Assembly: GCA_029940175.1 (NCBI GenBank)
Contig: JAOZRM010000007.1
Location: 1 to 28,089 of the forward strand
Length of the DNA stretch: 28,089 nt
Reading direction: 5' to 3'
Source: Candidatus Sabulitectum sp.
Lineage (GTDB): Bacteria; Fermentibacterota; Fermentibacteria; Fermentibacterales; JCC-6
Positions 7,763 to 16,197 of the stretch are shown here, in pieces. Below the pieces are notes generated by a model that was not told the origin of the DNA, made no database searches, and saw nothing but the letters and a program-made list of their open reading frames with translations. Every line of letters starts with the position of its first letter. The stretch's first letter is position 1. The position numbers and the translations under genes are program-made.

Positions 7763-8242
7763 CTATTCTTCTATGGTAACCTTAAGCATCACATCACCCT
7801 GAGTGATTCTGTCAACAACATCCTGACCTCTGGTCACTATGCCGAAAACTGTGTGTTTTCCATCCAGGTGAGGCTGAGGGGCATGTGTGATAAAGAACTG
7901 ACTGCCATTTGTGCCCGGACCTGCATTGGCCATTGAAAGTGTACCTGTCTCATGCTTGAGGGGATTGCCGGAGAATTCATCCTGAAAGTTGTAACCAGGA
8001 CCGCCCATTCCAGTTCCCGTGGGATCTCCACCCTGAATCATAAAGTTGTTGATCACTCGGTGAAAAGAAACACCGTCGTAAAAACCGTCTTTTGCAAGTG
8101 CAATGAAGTTATTCACTGTAACAGGAGCAAATTCCGGAAAAAGGTCAAGGTTGATAGTACCCTTACCGGTCTCGATCTCAACCTTGTAAACGATGTCTGT
8201 CTTGATATTCATTGCCGGTGGAGTACTGTACTGCTTTGCCAT
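7763..8242 (-). CDS. Cyclophilin-type peptidyl-prolyl cis-trans isomerase
   Basis: A 159-residue single-domain cyclophilin that catalyses prolyl cis-trans isomerisation. The catalytic segment FHRVINNFMIQGGDPTGTG (60-78) contains the essential Arg62 with Phe67 and Gln70, and GSQFFITH (113-120) forms the second wall of the pocket. The drug-binding Trp of eukaryotic cyclophilin A is His124 here (PHLDGKHTVFG), as in many bacterial forms. There is no signal peptide, so it should be cytoplasmic. The ATG has AGGAGA upstream and lies 7 bp after the leuS stop, so the two genes share an mRNA. A strong terminator follows. Housekeeping protein folding is the likely role. Confidence 0.95.
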   Translation of the reverse strand: MAKQYSTPPAMNIKTDIVYKVEIETGKGTINLDLFPEFAPVTVNNFIALAKDGFYDGVSFHRVINNFMIQGGDPTGTGMGGPGYNFQDEFSGNPLKHETGTLSMANAGPGTNGSQFFITHAPQPHLDGKHTVFGIVTRGQDVVDRITQGDVMLKVTIEE

Positions 8243-8249
8243 GATTCTC

Positions 8250-10712
8250 CTATCCTATAATGTTAACGAGTCTACCTGGAACAACTATAACTCTCTTGGG
8301 AACTGCACCCTTAAGGTAATCCTGTACTTTCTCCAGACCAAGAGCCATTTGCTCAATACTCTCCCTGGAAGCATCTGCAGGAACAGAGATCCTTCCCCTT
8401 ATCTTTCCCTTTATCTGAACAACTATCTCAACTGTGTCTTTTTCAAGGTCTTTTTCCACCCACTCCGGCCATTTCTGAGTATGTATGGTGTCATTTTCTT
8501 CTCCGAACCCCAGCATGTGCCACAATTCATCAGTGACAAACGGAGCTGCTGGAGCAAGAATTGTAAGGAATTCTTTCTGAACTTTCCTCCAGGTTACAGC
8601 AGACGAGGAAGCTTTCCCTCGATTAACAGAGAGGAAGTTCAAGAACTCCATCATTGCAGCAACTCCTGTATTGAACTGAAAGCCGTCAATGTCCTTTGTA
8701 ACCTTTTTCACGGTCCTCGCCAGTTCGTATCTCAATTCTTTATCGAATGCCTTGTCTGTCTCGATTTCTTCAAGCTCCGCAGTGTCCAGAAACAGATTCC
8801 AGACTCTCTTCACAAATCTGTATGTACCGGCGAGACCTTCTTCGCTCCATTCGATCTCTGCTTCAAAAGGACCCATAAAGATGATATAGAGCCTCAAGGC
8901 ATCTGCTCCATATTTCACAACCAATTCATCTGGAGTAATAACATTGCCCTTGCTATTGGACATTTTCTGATGATCAAAACTGATCAGCATGCCCTGATTC
9001 TTCAAGCAGGTAAACGGTTCTGTGAAATCAAGCATTCCTGCGTCAAACATTACCTTTGTCCAGAATCTGGCATAGATAAGGTGCATTACAGCATGCTCAG
9101 CTCCCCCTACATACAGATCTACAGGCAGCCATTTCTTAACCTCTTCCATGTCAAAAGGGGCATCTGTGCAATTGGGAGAAGCAAACCTTAAAAAATACCA
9201 GCTTGAGCAGGCGAACCCAGCCATTGTGCTTGTTTCCCGCTTTGCCGGCATACCGCATTTCGGGCAGGTGGTATTTACCCAGTCCTGGCATGCAGCAAGA
9301 GGAGATCGCCCTGAATCATCAGGTTCATAACTCTCCACGTCAGGCAGAACAACAGGCAGGTTTCTGTCGGGAACAGCACCGCACTTCTCGCAGTGAATTA
9401 TGGGAATAGGTGCTCCCCAGTACCTCTGCCTGCTTACCAGCCAATCTCTGATCCTGTATCGGGTTTCAGCTTTACCGAAGCGGTTGCTCTCTGCGTACGC
9501 AGCCATAACTTCTCTGGATTCCTCCGAGTTGAGACCGGAGAACTGCCCACTATTGATCAGCTCACCATCGGCAACGGTGGCTTCATCTTCAACTCCCTGA
9601 GGTATCCCGTCCGGTGCAATAACTTCGATGATGGGCAGATCATATTTTTTCGCAAACGCATGATCCCTTTCATCGTGAGCCGGCACAGCCATAATAGCTG
9701 CAGTTCCGTATCCTGCCAGCACATAGTCCGCAGTCCAGATCGGAACCTTTTCCCCGTTGAATGGATTCGTTGCAAAGGCACCGGTAAAGATTCCGGTTTT
9801 CCCCTTCTCGCTGGCCACAAGTCGTTCAAGATCTGTTTTTGCACCGGAAGCCTTAACGTACTGTTCAACATCTTTTTTATACTTCTCAGTGGTTATTCCA
9901 GGAAGCTCTGGATGCTCCGGGGCCAGAACGCAGAACGTAGCACCAAAAATGGTATCTATTCTTGTGGTGTAAACTGGAAGTTTGATAACTCCATCTTTTT
10001 CCGTTTCAATGGAGAATACTACTTCTGCTCCGTGAGAGCGACCGATCCAGTTCCTCTGCATTGCCTTGATGTTCTCAGGCCAGTCCAGATCGTCAAGTTC
10101 CTCAAGAAGTCTGTCGGCATATTCTGTTATTTTTAAGTACCACTGGGGTAATCTCTTCTTAACCACTTCTCCACTGCATCGCCAGCAGATTCCTCCGGCG
10201 GATTCTTCATTGGAGAGGACAATTCTGCAACTCGGGCAATACATCTGAAAATTATCAGACTGGTATGCAAGCCCCTTGTCATAAAGCATTAGAAAAAAAT
10301 ATTGAGTCCATTTGTAGTAATCAGGATGACTTGAATTAATCTCCCTTTCCCAGTCGTAACCCGCTTCAAAGAGCTTCATCTGCCTCTTGTAATTCTCTGT
10401 GTTAACCCGGGTAACTTCTACCGGATGCATACCGGTCTTGATTGCATATTCCTCTGCAGGCTGTCCGAATGCGTCCCACCCCATGGGATGAAGAACATTG
10501 TGTCCGTCCATCCTCTTTTTACGGCAGATCACATCGGTTGGAATGTAGTTCCGGCAATGTCCTACAGACAACCCTGCTCCTGACGGATACGGGAAATAAT
10601 CAAGACAGTAGAAATTGGTCTTCTCCGGATCATCGCCAGTCTTGTAAAGACCCATATTCTCCCAGACGGGAGACCACTTCTTTTCTAATTCCTTGAAATT
10701 GTATGCTTTCAC
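8250..10712 (-). CDS. leuS: Leucyl-tRNA synthetase
   Basis: An 820-residue class I synthetase that charges tRNA-Leu. The HIGH-type motif is PYPSGAGLSVGHCRNY (41-56). A Zn-binding CPSC/CWRC pair (159-179) follows. The CP1 editing domain has TTRIDTIFGAT (249-259) and the GYGTAAIMAVPAHDERD segment (334-350) with the conserved Asp. WLVSRQRYWGAPIPI (424-438) and a second Cys set (441-486) follow. The KMSKS loop reads KMSNS (583-587), with Lys to Asn at the fourth position, while the flanking SKGNVITPDE is conserved. The C-terminal anticodon-binding domain is complete. The start is GTG at 10710-10712 with AGGAGG 7 nt upstream. It is followed by the cyclophilin gene after 7 bp and preceded by the PAS sensor gene 63 bp upstream. 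Confidence 0.98.
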   Translation of the reverse strand: MKAYNFKELEKKWSPVWENMGLYKTGDDPEKTNFYCLDYFPYPSGAGLSVGHCRNYIPTDVICRKKRMDGHNVLHPMGWDAFGQPAEEYAIKTGMHPVEVTRVNTENYKRQMKLFEAGYDWEREINSSHPDYYKWTQYFFLMLYDKGLAYQSDNFQMYCPSCRIVLSNEESAGGICWRCSGEVVKKRLPQWYLKITEYADRLLEELDDLDWPENIKAMQRNWIGRSHGAEVVFSIETEKDGVIKLPVYTTRIDTIFGATFCVLAPEHPELPGITTEKYKKDVEQYVKASGAKTDLERLVASEKGKTGIFTGAFATNPFNGEKVPIWTADYVLAGYGTAAIMAVPAHDERDHAFAKKYDLPIIEVIAPDGIPQGVEDEATVADGELINSGQFSGLNSEESREVMAAYAESNRFGKAETRYRIRDWLVSRQRYWGAPIPIIHCEKCGAVPDRNLPVVLPDVESYEPDDSGRSPLAACQDWVNTTCPKCGMPAKRETSTMAGFACSSWYFLRFASPNCTDAPFDMEEVKKWLPVDLYVGGAEHAVMHLIYARFWTKVMFDAGMLDFTEPFTCLKNQGMLISFDHQKMSNSKGNVITPDELVVKYGADALRLYIIFMGPFEAEIEWSEEGLAGTYRFVKRVWNLFLDTAELEEIETDKAFDKELRYELARTVKKVTKDIDGFQFNTGVAAMMEFLNFLSVNRGKASSSAVTWRKVQKEFLTILAPAAPFVTDELWHMLGFGEENDTIHTQKWPEWVEKDLEKDTVEIVVQIKGKIRGRISVPADASRESIEQMALGLEKVQDYLKGAVPKRVIVVPGRLVNIIG

Positions 10713-10775
10713 TATCAGACCTCCTGTATTTGTAAGCGGAAATATACAAAATGAGGAAGGAATAGAACTGTCTTG

Positions 10776-13610
10776 TCATTCAGACAAAAGAAGAAGGAAT
10801 TCTATCTCCCCTTCTCTGGTGGACAGTAGAGAACAACCAGAGCTGCTCATTAGCCGGAAAAGTATAGCAACTTCAGTTTCAACATCAAACCTGCCAGACT
10901 CAAGACGCTGAGAAATCTCTTCATGGGAAAGGGCCTGGAAATATTCGTTTAAACCGGAGAGAGCAAGATGTATTCCCTGTTTATCCTCGGTGTCAACTCT
11001 CCCGGCCACAAATGATACAACCGAATCATGTGATGCCAGCTGGCACAGCATTGCAAAACACTGTAGAAGAACCTCTGGAATTATCACAATATCAGGCATC
11101 TTGTCGTTGAAAGAAAGAGAAGGTGGTCGAAGCCCTTTCTGGGCAAATATGTTGTGTAGTCTGGCCAGGAACCGGTTTGGACATTCCACTCTGAAACCAT
11201 CAGGTTTAACCAGCAGAGTCAATCTAAGCAAATGAGAAACCCTGGATGCAGTTTCATGGGAAAACAGCATGGTTCTTGCAAATCCCGCGAGAGGATCCGT
11301 TCCCTCCACCATGTTCAGTATTGCATTGTTCTGAACAATTGAATCAGAAGAGAACTGTTCAAGATAACCTGAAAGCTCTGATGAATAACTCAGGATCTCT
11401 GTCTCTATCCCTCCCTCCATCCTCCTGGAACAAGTCAGATCAATTGCTCGTTTGTCTCTCAGGGAAAGTATACCTGAGACTACGTTCACTGTTTCCTGAT
11501 TCAATTCTCCGGATACATTTATTGCATACTCTTTTCCCATGAAAAACTTAACAACCCTGAAATTCCAATGGTTATGTTCGTTTGCTTTGCTTCCTTCGGG
11601 AAATGTGGCAACAAGTTCGCCTTCTCTTCTAAACTCCATAACTCCTTTACCACCAAGGACATAACACAGATTTGAAAAAGAGCGCAGAATGTTAATCAGT
11701 GAAGAAGCAGAAAGCATCTCCGTTAATTCATCAAAAAGCAATCTCCGGAAGGAAACAACCGATTGTTCCTCAGTCGGAGGAAGTACCTTGCCTGAACAAC
11801 GTACTCCAAGAATAAAGAATGCCGAATCACCATAAATACTATTAGATGATTCAATAATTGACACATTCCACAGATGTTCCGAAGACAGAGAGCCATCAGC
11901 TCTGGGTACTGCCCAGTATGCAGTATTATTGTTTTCCACAAGACCGGATCTGGAAGCCAGCGAATCGAGTGTAAAACCTGATCCTTCAGGATCAATCAGC
12001 TTCTTAACATCCGTGCTGTTTGCATTCTCTGCTTTCACGCCGGTAACATGCTCCATTGCCGGATTCCAGCGAACCACTTCTTCATTTCCCCGAATTATGG
12101 CCATGGGCATAGAAACCTGGTTGAACAGGGCATCTGCAAATCCATCATTGCACTCAAGACATTTTTCTGTTGATGATCTGCTTATCCTCTCATCAATAAT
12201 GTCCCGTTGAAGTTTTGCCAGGGAGGAAACAGCATTAAGTACTCCCAGATCCCCAGGAGTAAGTGCGGACTCTGCAAGTACTAAATACCCCCTGTTGGAG
12301 ATGCCGACACCGGTTGGAATGACAAAGCAGGAACTGAAATATCCAGAAAGTCTGCCCAATTCAACAGAAGAAATTCTGTTGTGCTTATCTCCGCTCCAGA
12401 CGAAGGAGGAAAAATTGTATTCCCCGGGTTCTTCAACCGGAAAACCAGTGGGCCATTCTCCGGCACTGCCGGTCAATTTCATGGTTTCGAAAGCATCATA
12501 AGCATACTGAGCCACAGCTCTGGATCTTGTAACTCTAAGAATATCTTCGCAGAAACTGTCTGTTTGCCCCTGATTCGAGTCAAGGAGCATACTGGACATT
12601 CTGGAAAGACCATCAAAACTTCTATTCAGATTATCAACTTCATTTCTGAACAGTGTAAGATCTGTTTCGTCCTCGAAAAGGCAGACAAAGTTCACTGCTT
12701 GATTTGCTTCATTCCTCACAGCTCGCAAAGTCTGTCGCAGAACGACCTGTCTACCATCCTTGTTCATGAATTTAACTATCCCGGATTGCTCAGTTCTTTC
12801 CTCTGCAAAAAGATGTTCTGAAGCATCATGCACCCACTTGTAGGAATCCTCAGATAAAACATCGTGTAAAAGAAGACCGATCACAGAGCCCCTGTTTCCG
12901 GATACTTTACTGAAACCGGTATTGGAAAGAAGAATCCTTAATCTGCTGTCAAGAAGCAGAAGACCTGTTCCTGTAGACTGGAGATACGCCTGATTAAGCC
13001 TGTTTAAAGCACGAAGTCGCTTGTCGGTTTTGTAATTCTCCGTGGAGTCTTTAAATAACCCGATCACACCAGGACCACCCCTGCTTAGAACTCCTTCAAC
13101 TCTCCTCTCCCCGGATGGTCTGAATTCAATCCGTACTTCGTGCCCCAGATGAGCAGAAGATATGACGGTCTGCCAATTGTATAGCACAGGTTCAGGCAAC
13201 ACTTCTGCAGCGTTTCTCCCTGTGACATCTTTCTCTCTAGGACCAAAAAGATGGGTCATCCTTTTGTTCCATCGAAGTATTGTTCCATCGGGAGAGAATC
13301 CAACAACTCCACCAGCCATGTCAGACACCAGGTCGAAATCAGCTATTTGTTCAGCAATCACAGTAACTGTATTGCGATGTCCTGTATTTCCTGGAATAAT
13401 TACCAGGGACAGTTCTTCGTCTCGAGTGATCCCTTTCCCCTCAATAAGCCCCCGGGCAACAGAGTCAGGAAGCATACTGAACGGATCTGATGAATAACTT
13501 AAATCTTCCGAGTTCACTCCAAGAACTGAAAACAGATCACCATCAACAGACAGGTCACCTGTGGCCGGTGCGAACACCAGCCTTACCCAGGCTTTGGATC
13601 CAAACGGCAT
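10776..13610 (-). CDS. Large PAS/GAF sensor protein with degenerate histidine-kinase C-terminus
   Basis: A 944-residue protein with no signal peptide or clear membrane helix, so probably cytoplasmic. I see PAS-like units at about 92-195 (GVVGFSPDGTILRWN), 200-320 (GLLLLDSRLRILLSN) and 488-605 (MAIIRGNEEVVRWNPAM). GAF-like regions lie at about 345-465 and 625-715. The last 200 residues line up with a DHp/HATPase pair. The N-box region (about 847-863, VLLQCFAMLCQLASH) lacks the Mg-binding Asn, and no DxGxG or GxGL box is present, only the terminal hydrophobic strand pattern. A phosphorylatable His is uncertain. It is therefore probably a pseudokinase or scaffold sensor. It begins 6 bp after the second barrel gene, so it is likely in the same operon. 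Domain borders are approximate. Confidence 0.75.
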   Translation of the reverse strand: MPFGSKAWVRLVFAPATGDLSVDGDLFSVLGVNSEDLSYSSDPFSMLPDSVARGLIEGKGITRDEELSLVIIPGNTGHRNTVTVIAEQIADFDLVSDMAGGVVGFSPDGTILRWNKRMTHLFGPREKDVTGRNAAEVLPEPVLYNWQTVISSAHLGHEVRIEFRPSGERRVEGVLSRGGPGVIGLFKDSTENYKTDKRLRALNRLNQAYLQSTGTGLLLLDSRLRILLSNTGFSKVSGNRGSVIGLLLHDVLSEDSYKWVHDASEHLFAEERTEQSGIVKFMNKDGRQVVLRQTLRAVRNEANQAVNFVCLFEDETDLTLFRNEVDNLNRSFDGLSRMSSMLLDSNQGQTDSFCEDILRVTRSRAVAQYAYDAFETMKLTGSAGEWPTGFPVEEPGEYNFSSFVWSGDKHNRISSVELGRLSGYFSSCFVIPTGVGISNRGYLVLAESALTPGDLGVLNAVSSLAKLQRDIIDERISRSSTEKCLECNDGFADALFNQVSMPMAIIRGNEEVVRWNPAMEHVTGVKAENANSTDVKKLIDPEGSGFTLDSLASRSGLVENNNTAYWAVPRADGSLSSEHLWNVSIIESSNSIYGDSAFFILGVRCSGKVLPPTEEQSVVSFRRLLFDELTEMLSASSLINILRSFSNLCYVLGGKGVMEFRREGELVATFPEGSKANEHNHWNFRVVKFFMGKEYAINVSGELNQETVNVVSGILSLRDKRAIDLTCSRRMEGGIETEILSYSSELSGYLEQFSSDSIVQNNAILNMVEGTDPLAGFARTMLFSHETASRVSHLLRLTLLVKPDGFRVECPNRFLARLHNIFAQKGLRPPSLSFNDKMPDIVIIPEVLLQCFAMLCQLASHDSVVSFVAGRVDTEDKQGIHLALSGLNEYFQALSHEEISQRLESGRFDVETEVAILFRLMSSSGCSLLSTREGEIEFLLLLSE

Positions 13611-13616
13611 GAGCTC

Positions 13617-14693
13617 TCAGTGACCCAGAAGGCAGGAAACACCAATGGAAAACGAGGTTGAGGAATCGTCAACCCTGTCAGATTGCTCATTTGGGAATGC
13701 AGTATTCTTCCTGGCTTTGAATCTACTAAGCAACCCGCCTCCTATAGAAAAGCGATTAAGACGCAGATCAAAACCGAGTCCGAAGCCCAATCCTGCTCTG
13801 TTGGCCACACGATTATCATCAAAACTAACAGAAGTCAGAGCGTTCATTGTCGCAGTGAGTGGCATCTGAAAAAACATATTGCCCATAAAGCGATTATCAT
13901 CAAGGGGTGAACTGATCTGTGCCTCGAATCCAACAAGAGTGTTGTTGAGGTGAGTTGCAACAGCACTGGCACCAAAAGCAATTATGTCATCCATGTAGTC
14001 TGTTTCAGAAGAGTAGGATACACCTGACTTGAAGATTTCTCCATCCATGGCCAGTCCTGCATGCCAGGCAAATTCCTGATCTTCAACGGACCACAGAGCA
14101 GACGAATCAGGTATGAGAAAACGGTGACTGTTGAATTCATATCTATAGTTCGCATTGACGGTTCTGAATCCACCGGAAATTCCTGCAGATAAGTTCCCCT
14201 TGATCAAGGAAGAAACACCGATCAGGGTCTCCCATTGCGAACCATCCGCATACAGAACTGCTACACCCAGCTCAGGGTCCGCAGGATCATCGTACACAGT
14301 ATGTGATCCTTCGTAACCGAATTCACCAATTTTGGCAATTCCTGCACCTATAACCACCGGACCGGCAGGATATACAACTGCTGCAGTACCGTTATCTATT
14401 GTCATAAAGGTTCTAACTGTTTTTTCAACATCTGTTTGAATTACTCGTTCAGCCCAGTGTATGGTTGAGCCAGCAAGCTGAATGTCTGCAGACAGAGTTG
14501 CTGTTTGTGCAGGATTGTAAAAAATACTTGCAGCTTCAGTTATTCCAAGAGCTCGAAGAGAACCAAGAGCCGTAGTTGATGGAGTTATCCCGGGAACGAT
14601 GGTTCCTTTTGTTATGGAATCATAGTAGCCGAATCCAAAAGCCTGGGAAACTAGAATGGTGATGATAGCTGAGATGATGATGAAGGTTTTCAT
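13617..14693 (-). CDS. Outer-membrane beta-barrel protein, paralogue 2
   Basis: A 358-residue protein with a signal peptide (MKTFIIISAIITILVSQAFG), then alternating hydrophobic strands typical of a FadL/PorV-like barrel. It shares the layout of the upstream gene: FGFGYYDSI...PGI near the N-terminus, IYNP-like FYNPAQ, IAKIGEFGYEG, WETLIGVSSLI, a Tyr-rich YRYEF segment, IPDSSALW and WHAGLA, each with a matching site at the same position in the paralogue. I chose the ATG at 14691-14693 because GGAG lies 6 nt upstream. A TTG four codons earlier overlaps that site. It may be a porin, a hydrophobic-compound transporter or a secretion-associated barrel; the sequence does not decide. The stop lies 6 bp before the PAS sensor gene. 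Confidence 0.8.
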   Translation of the reverse strand: MKTFIIISAIITILVSQAFGFGYYDSITKGTIVPGITPSTTALGSLRALGITEAASIFYNPAQTATLSADIQLAGSTIHWAERVIQTDVEKTVRTFMTIDNGTAAVVYPAGPVVIGAGIAKIGEFGYEGSHTVYDDPADPELGVAVLYADGSQWETLIGVSSLIKGNLSAGISGGFRTVNANYRYEFNSHRFLIPDSSALWSVEDQEFAWHAGLAMDGEIFKSGVSYSSETDYMDDIIAFGASAVATHLNNTLVGFEAQISSPLDDNRFMGNMFFQMPLTATMNALTSVSFDDNRVANRAGLGFGLGFDLRLNRFSIGGGLLSRFKARKNTAFPNEQSDRVDDSSTSFSIGVSCLLGH

Positions 14694-14706
14694 TCTTTTC
14701 TCCAAT

Positions 14707-15783
14707 TTAGAGTTCTATTGTAGCGCCTATGGAAAACGCAGTGACTATATCGCTAATGGTTTTTGCATCGGGGAAACCAAGAACATTACCTTCCCTTGAC
14801 TCATTCCCGTAATTAAAGGCTGCACTGATGTTTGTTTTTCCCAGATTAACCGTAGCTCCCATGGCCAGCCCCAGAGAAGTATTGGACTCGATGCCTCCAT
14901 CCGAAGATAGTATCAATCCTCCACGGAAATACAGATTATGATCCGGGTGTATGCCGCCAAAGAAATTAGCGGACCACGCCTTGTTCTCGTTAGTATCGTT
15001 AACCCTTGCTTCAATTCCAAAACCCGGGAAAAAAGCTGAAATGTTTCCAACACGAACACCTGCAGCAATGGTTGATGGGCAGTTTTCAGTTTCAGAAGAG
15101 TATACTGCTCCTATGGCAATATTCTCTCCAGCCGGAACGGAAACCCCGGCTCTCCATGACAATTCACCCTCTTCCCTGTTCCAATCTGATGTTGAATCCG
15201 GGATTGTTTCGTTGAAGTGATGCCACTGGTATTGATAGTTAATATCACCCATGCGATACCCTGCAGTTACTCCAATACTGATCTCACCTGGAATGACGGT
15301 AGCTACACCTGCTGCGGCTTCCCACACGCCACCGCTGACAACAAGATTCTCAAATCCAGAGATTACAGGCTCGGGGTTTGTGTCAAGAAAGAAATACTCA
15401 CCCTTGTAGGTGTAGTCGCGTATCTTTGCAATTCCAAGAGCAAAGCTAGCTGAGTTGAAGCTTAAGCCTGTCTGAAAACTGGAAGCACCGAGACCGGCAT
15501 AAGTAAGATTGTGTTTGCCGAGGCCATCATCCACAGACTGCTTAAGAATGAGCGGGCCAACTGAGGCAGAAAAAGAAGGATTGTAGCTAGTTAGTTCCGC
15601 AGGATTTGCAAAAAGGTTCATACCTCCCACATTAACAGACAATATGCCTCCGAAACCATGAGAGACTGCATCGATTCCAGGCATGGAGCTACCCTGTCCC
15701 ATGGCTGCAGGATACCCATACCCGAACGCGGTTATCGGGACTGTTAAAAGAACAGAAAAGAGGCAAAACGCTAGATTTTTCAT
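14707..15783 (-). CDS. Outer-membrane beta-barrel protein, paralogue 1
   Basis: A 358-residue protein, exactly as long as its downstream neighbour and clearly homologous, so the pair arose by tandem duplication. The signal peptide MKNLAFCLFSVLLTVPITAFG is followed by YGYPAAMGQGSSMPGI, LFANPAEL, IAKIRDYTYKGEYF, WEAAAGVATVIPGEISIGV, YQYQW, IPDSTSDWN and a Gly/Asn-rich barrel ending in AFSIGATIEL, an amphipathic last strand as used by the outer-membrane assembly machinery. I chose the ATG at 15781-15783, which has AGGAGA close upstream. An earlier ATG 19 codons upstream lacks a ribosome-binding site. It is first in a minus-strand operon with paralogue 2 and the PAS sensor. Transported substrate unknown. 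Confidence 0.82.
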   Translation of the reverse strand: MKNLAFCLFSVLLTVPITAFGYGYPAAMGQGSSMPGIDAVSHGFGGILSVNVGGMNLFANPAELTSYNPSFSASVGPLILKQSVDDGLGKHNLTYAGLGASSFQTGLSFNSASFALGIAKIRDYTYKGEYFFLDTNPEPVISGFENLVVSGGVWEAAAGVATVIPGEISIGVTAGYRMGDINYQYQWHHFNETIPDSTSDWNREEGELSWRAGVSVPAGENIAIGAVYSSETENCPSTIAAGVRVGNISAFFPGFGIEARVNDTNENKAWSANFFGGIHPDHNLYFRGGLILSSDGGIESNTSLGLAMGATVNLGKTNISAAFNYGNESREGNVLGFPDAKTISDIVTAFSIGATIEL

Positions 15784-16145
15784 TCTTATCTCCTGTAATA
15801 TTAGGGGTTGCTTTTCGTAACAATAATACACATTTTTCACAACGGGAAAAACCCACCCATTTAGTATGCATTATCAATAATCAAGAAGTATCATGAAAAG
15901 TGCTAAATTTCTTGTGATTGTGTGGACAGCATTATTTTGCGGAGTAGCATCGGCAATTGACCTGCCTCCACTTACAGACATGAAAACGACGCCTTCATAA
16001 GCCGCCACAACAACAGGTTAGATTGAGAGCTGCTTCAGGCCTGCGCGGTCACGCAGACACACACGGGTCTATTCTGCTTGATCTCACCCTGCATGGCAGG
16101 AATCAATCACTCAGCAAACCAGGACACGTAAGCTCAGAAAACAAA
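15784..16145. other. Gene-poor gap between two minus-strand operons
   Basis: About 360 bp with no convincing long gene. It holds the upstream region of the barrel-protein operon (AT-rich, 15784-15890, no clear promoter boxes), the 35-residue ORF at 15893-16000, and a stretch from 16001 to 16145 with two short hairpins (CTGCG/CGCAG near 16042-16058 and CCTGC/GCAGG near 16088-16100) whose role I cannot assign. I see no tRNA fold and no repeat array. Confidence 0.5.
15893..16000 (+). CDS. 35-residue signal-peptide ORF, possible gene remnant
   Basis: ATG at 15893-15895 begins a 35-codon frame. It encodes a textbook signal peptide (MKSAKFLVIVWTALFCGVASA) with cleavage before Ile-Asp-Leu-Pro-Pro, then stops at TAA after 14 more residues. 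The upstream AAGAAG is a weak ribosome-binding site. Such a short tail suggests either a small secreted peptide or the 5' end of a secreted-protein gene whose remainder decayed. The +1 frame stays open after the stop and runs through the downstream terminator, but I recognise nothing in it. Divergent from the barrel-protein operon. Confidence 0.4.
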   Translation: MKSAKFLVIVWTALFCGVASAIDLPPLTDMKTTPS

Positions 16146-16175
16146 CAACCCGACGGAAACTTTTCCGTCGGGTTG
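16146..16175 (-). terminator. Rho-independent terminator of the oxidoreductase operon
   Basis: An 11-bp stem (CAACCCGACGG at 16146-16156 with its complement at 16165-16175) and an 8-nt loop. On the minus strand it is followed by TTTGTTTTC, 22 bp past the stop of the beta-gamma gene. The plus-strand side (CTTTTATAT) is also T-rich, so it may act both ways. Confidence 0.85.
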
Positions 16176-16197
16176 CTTTTATATCAGATCCCGCCTA

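Noticed and set aside
8193..9191. 332-codon plus-strand frame opposite leuS and the cyclophilin gene
   Set aside because: It lies antisense to two conserved genes, has a Cys/Phe/His-rich composition with no recognisable domain, and has no ribosome-binding site. It is a shadow frame.
9393..10136. 247-codon plus-strand frame opposite leuS
   Set aside because: Antisense to the catalytic and editing core of LeuRS, with no motif and no ribosome-binding site.
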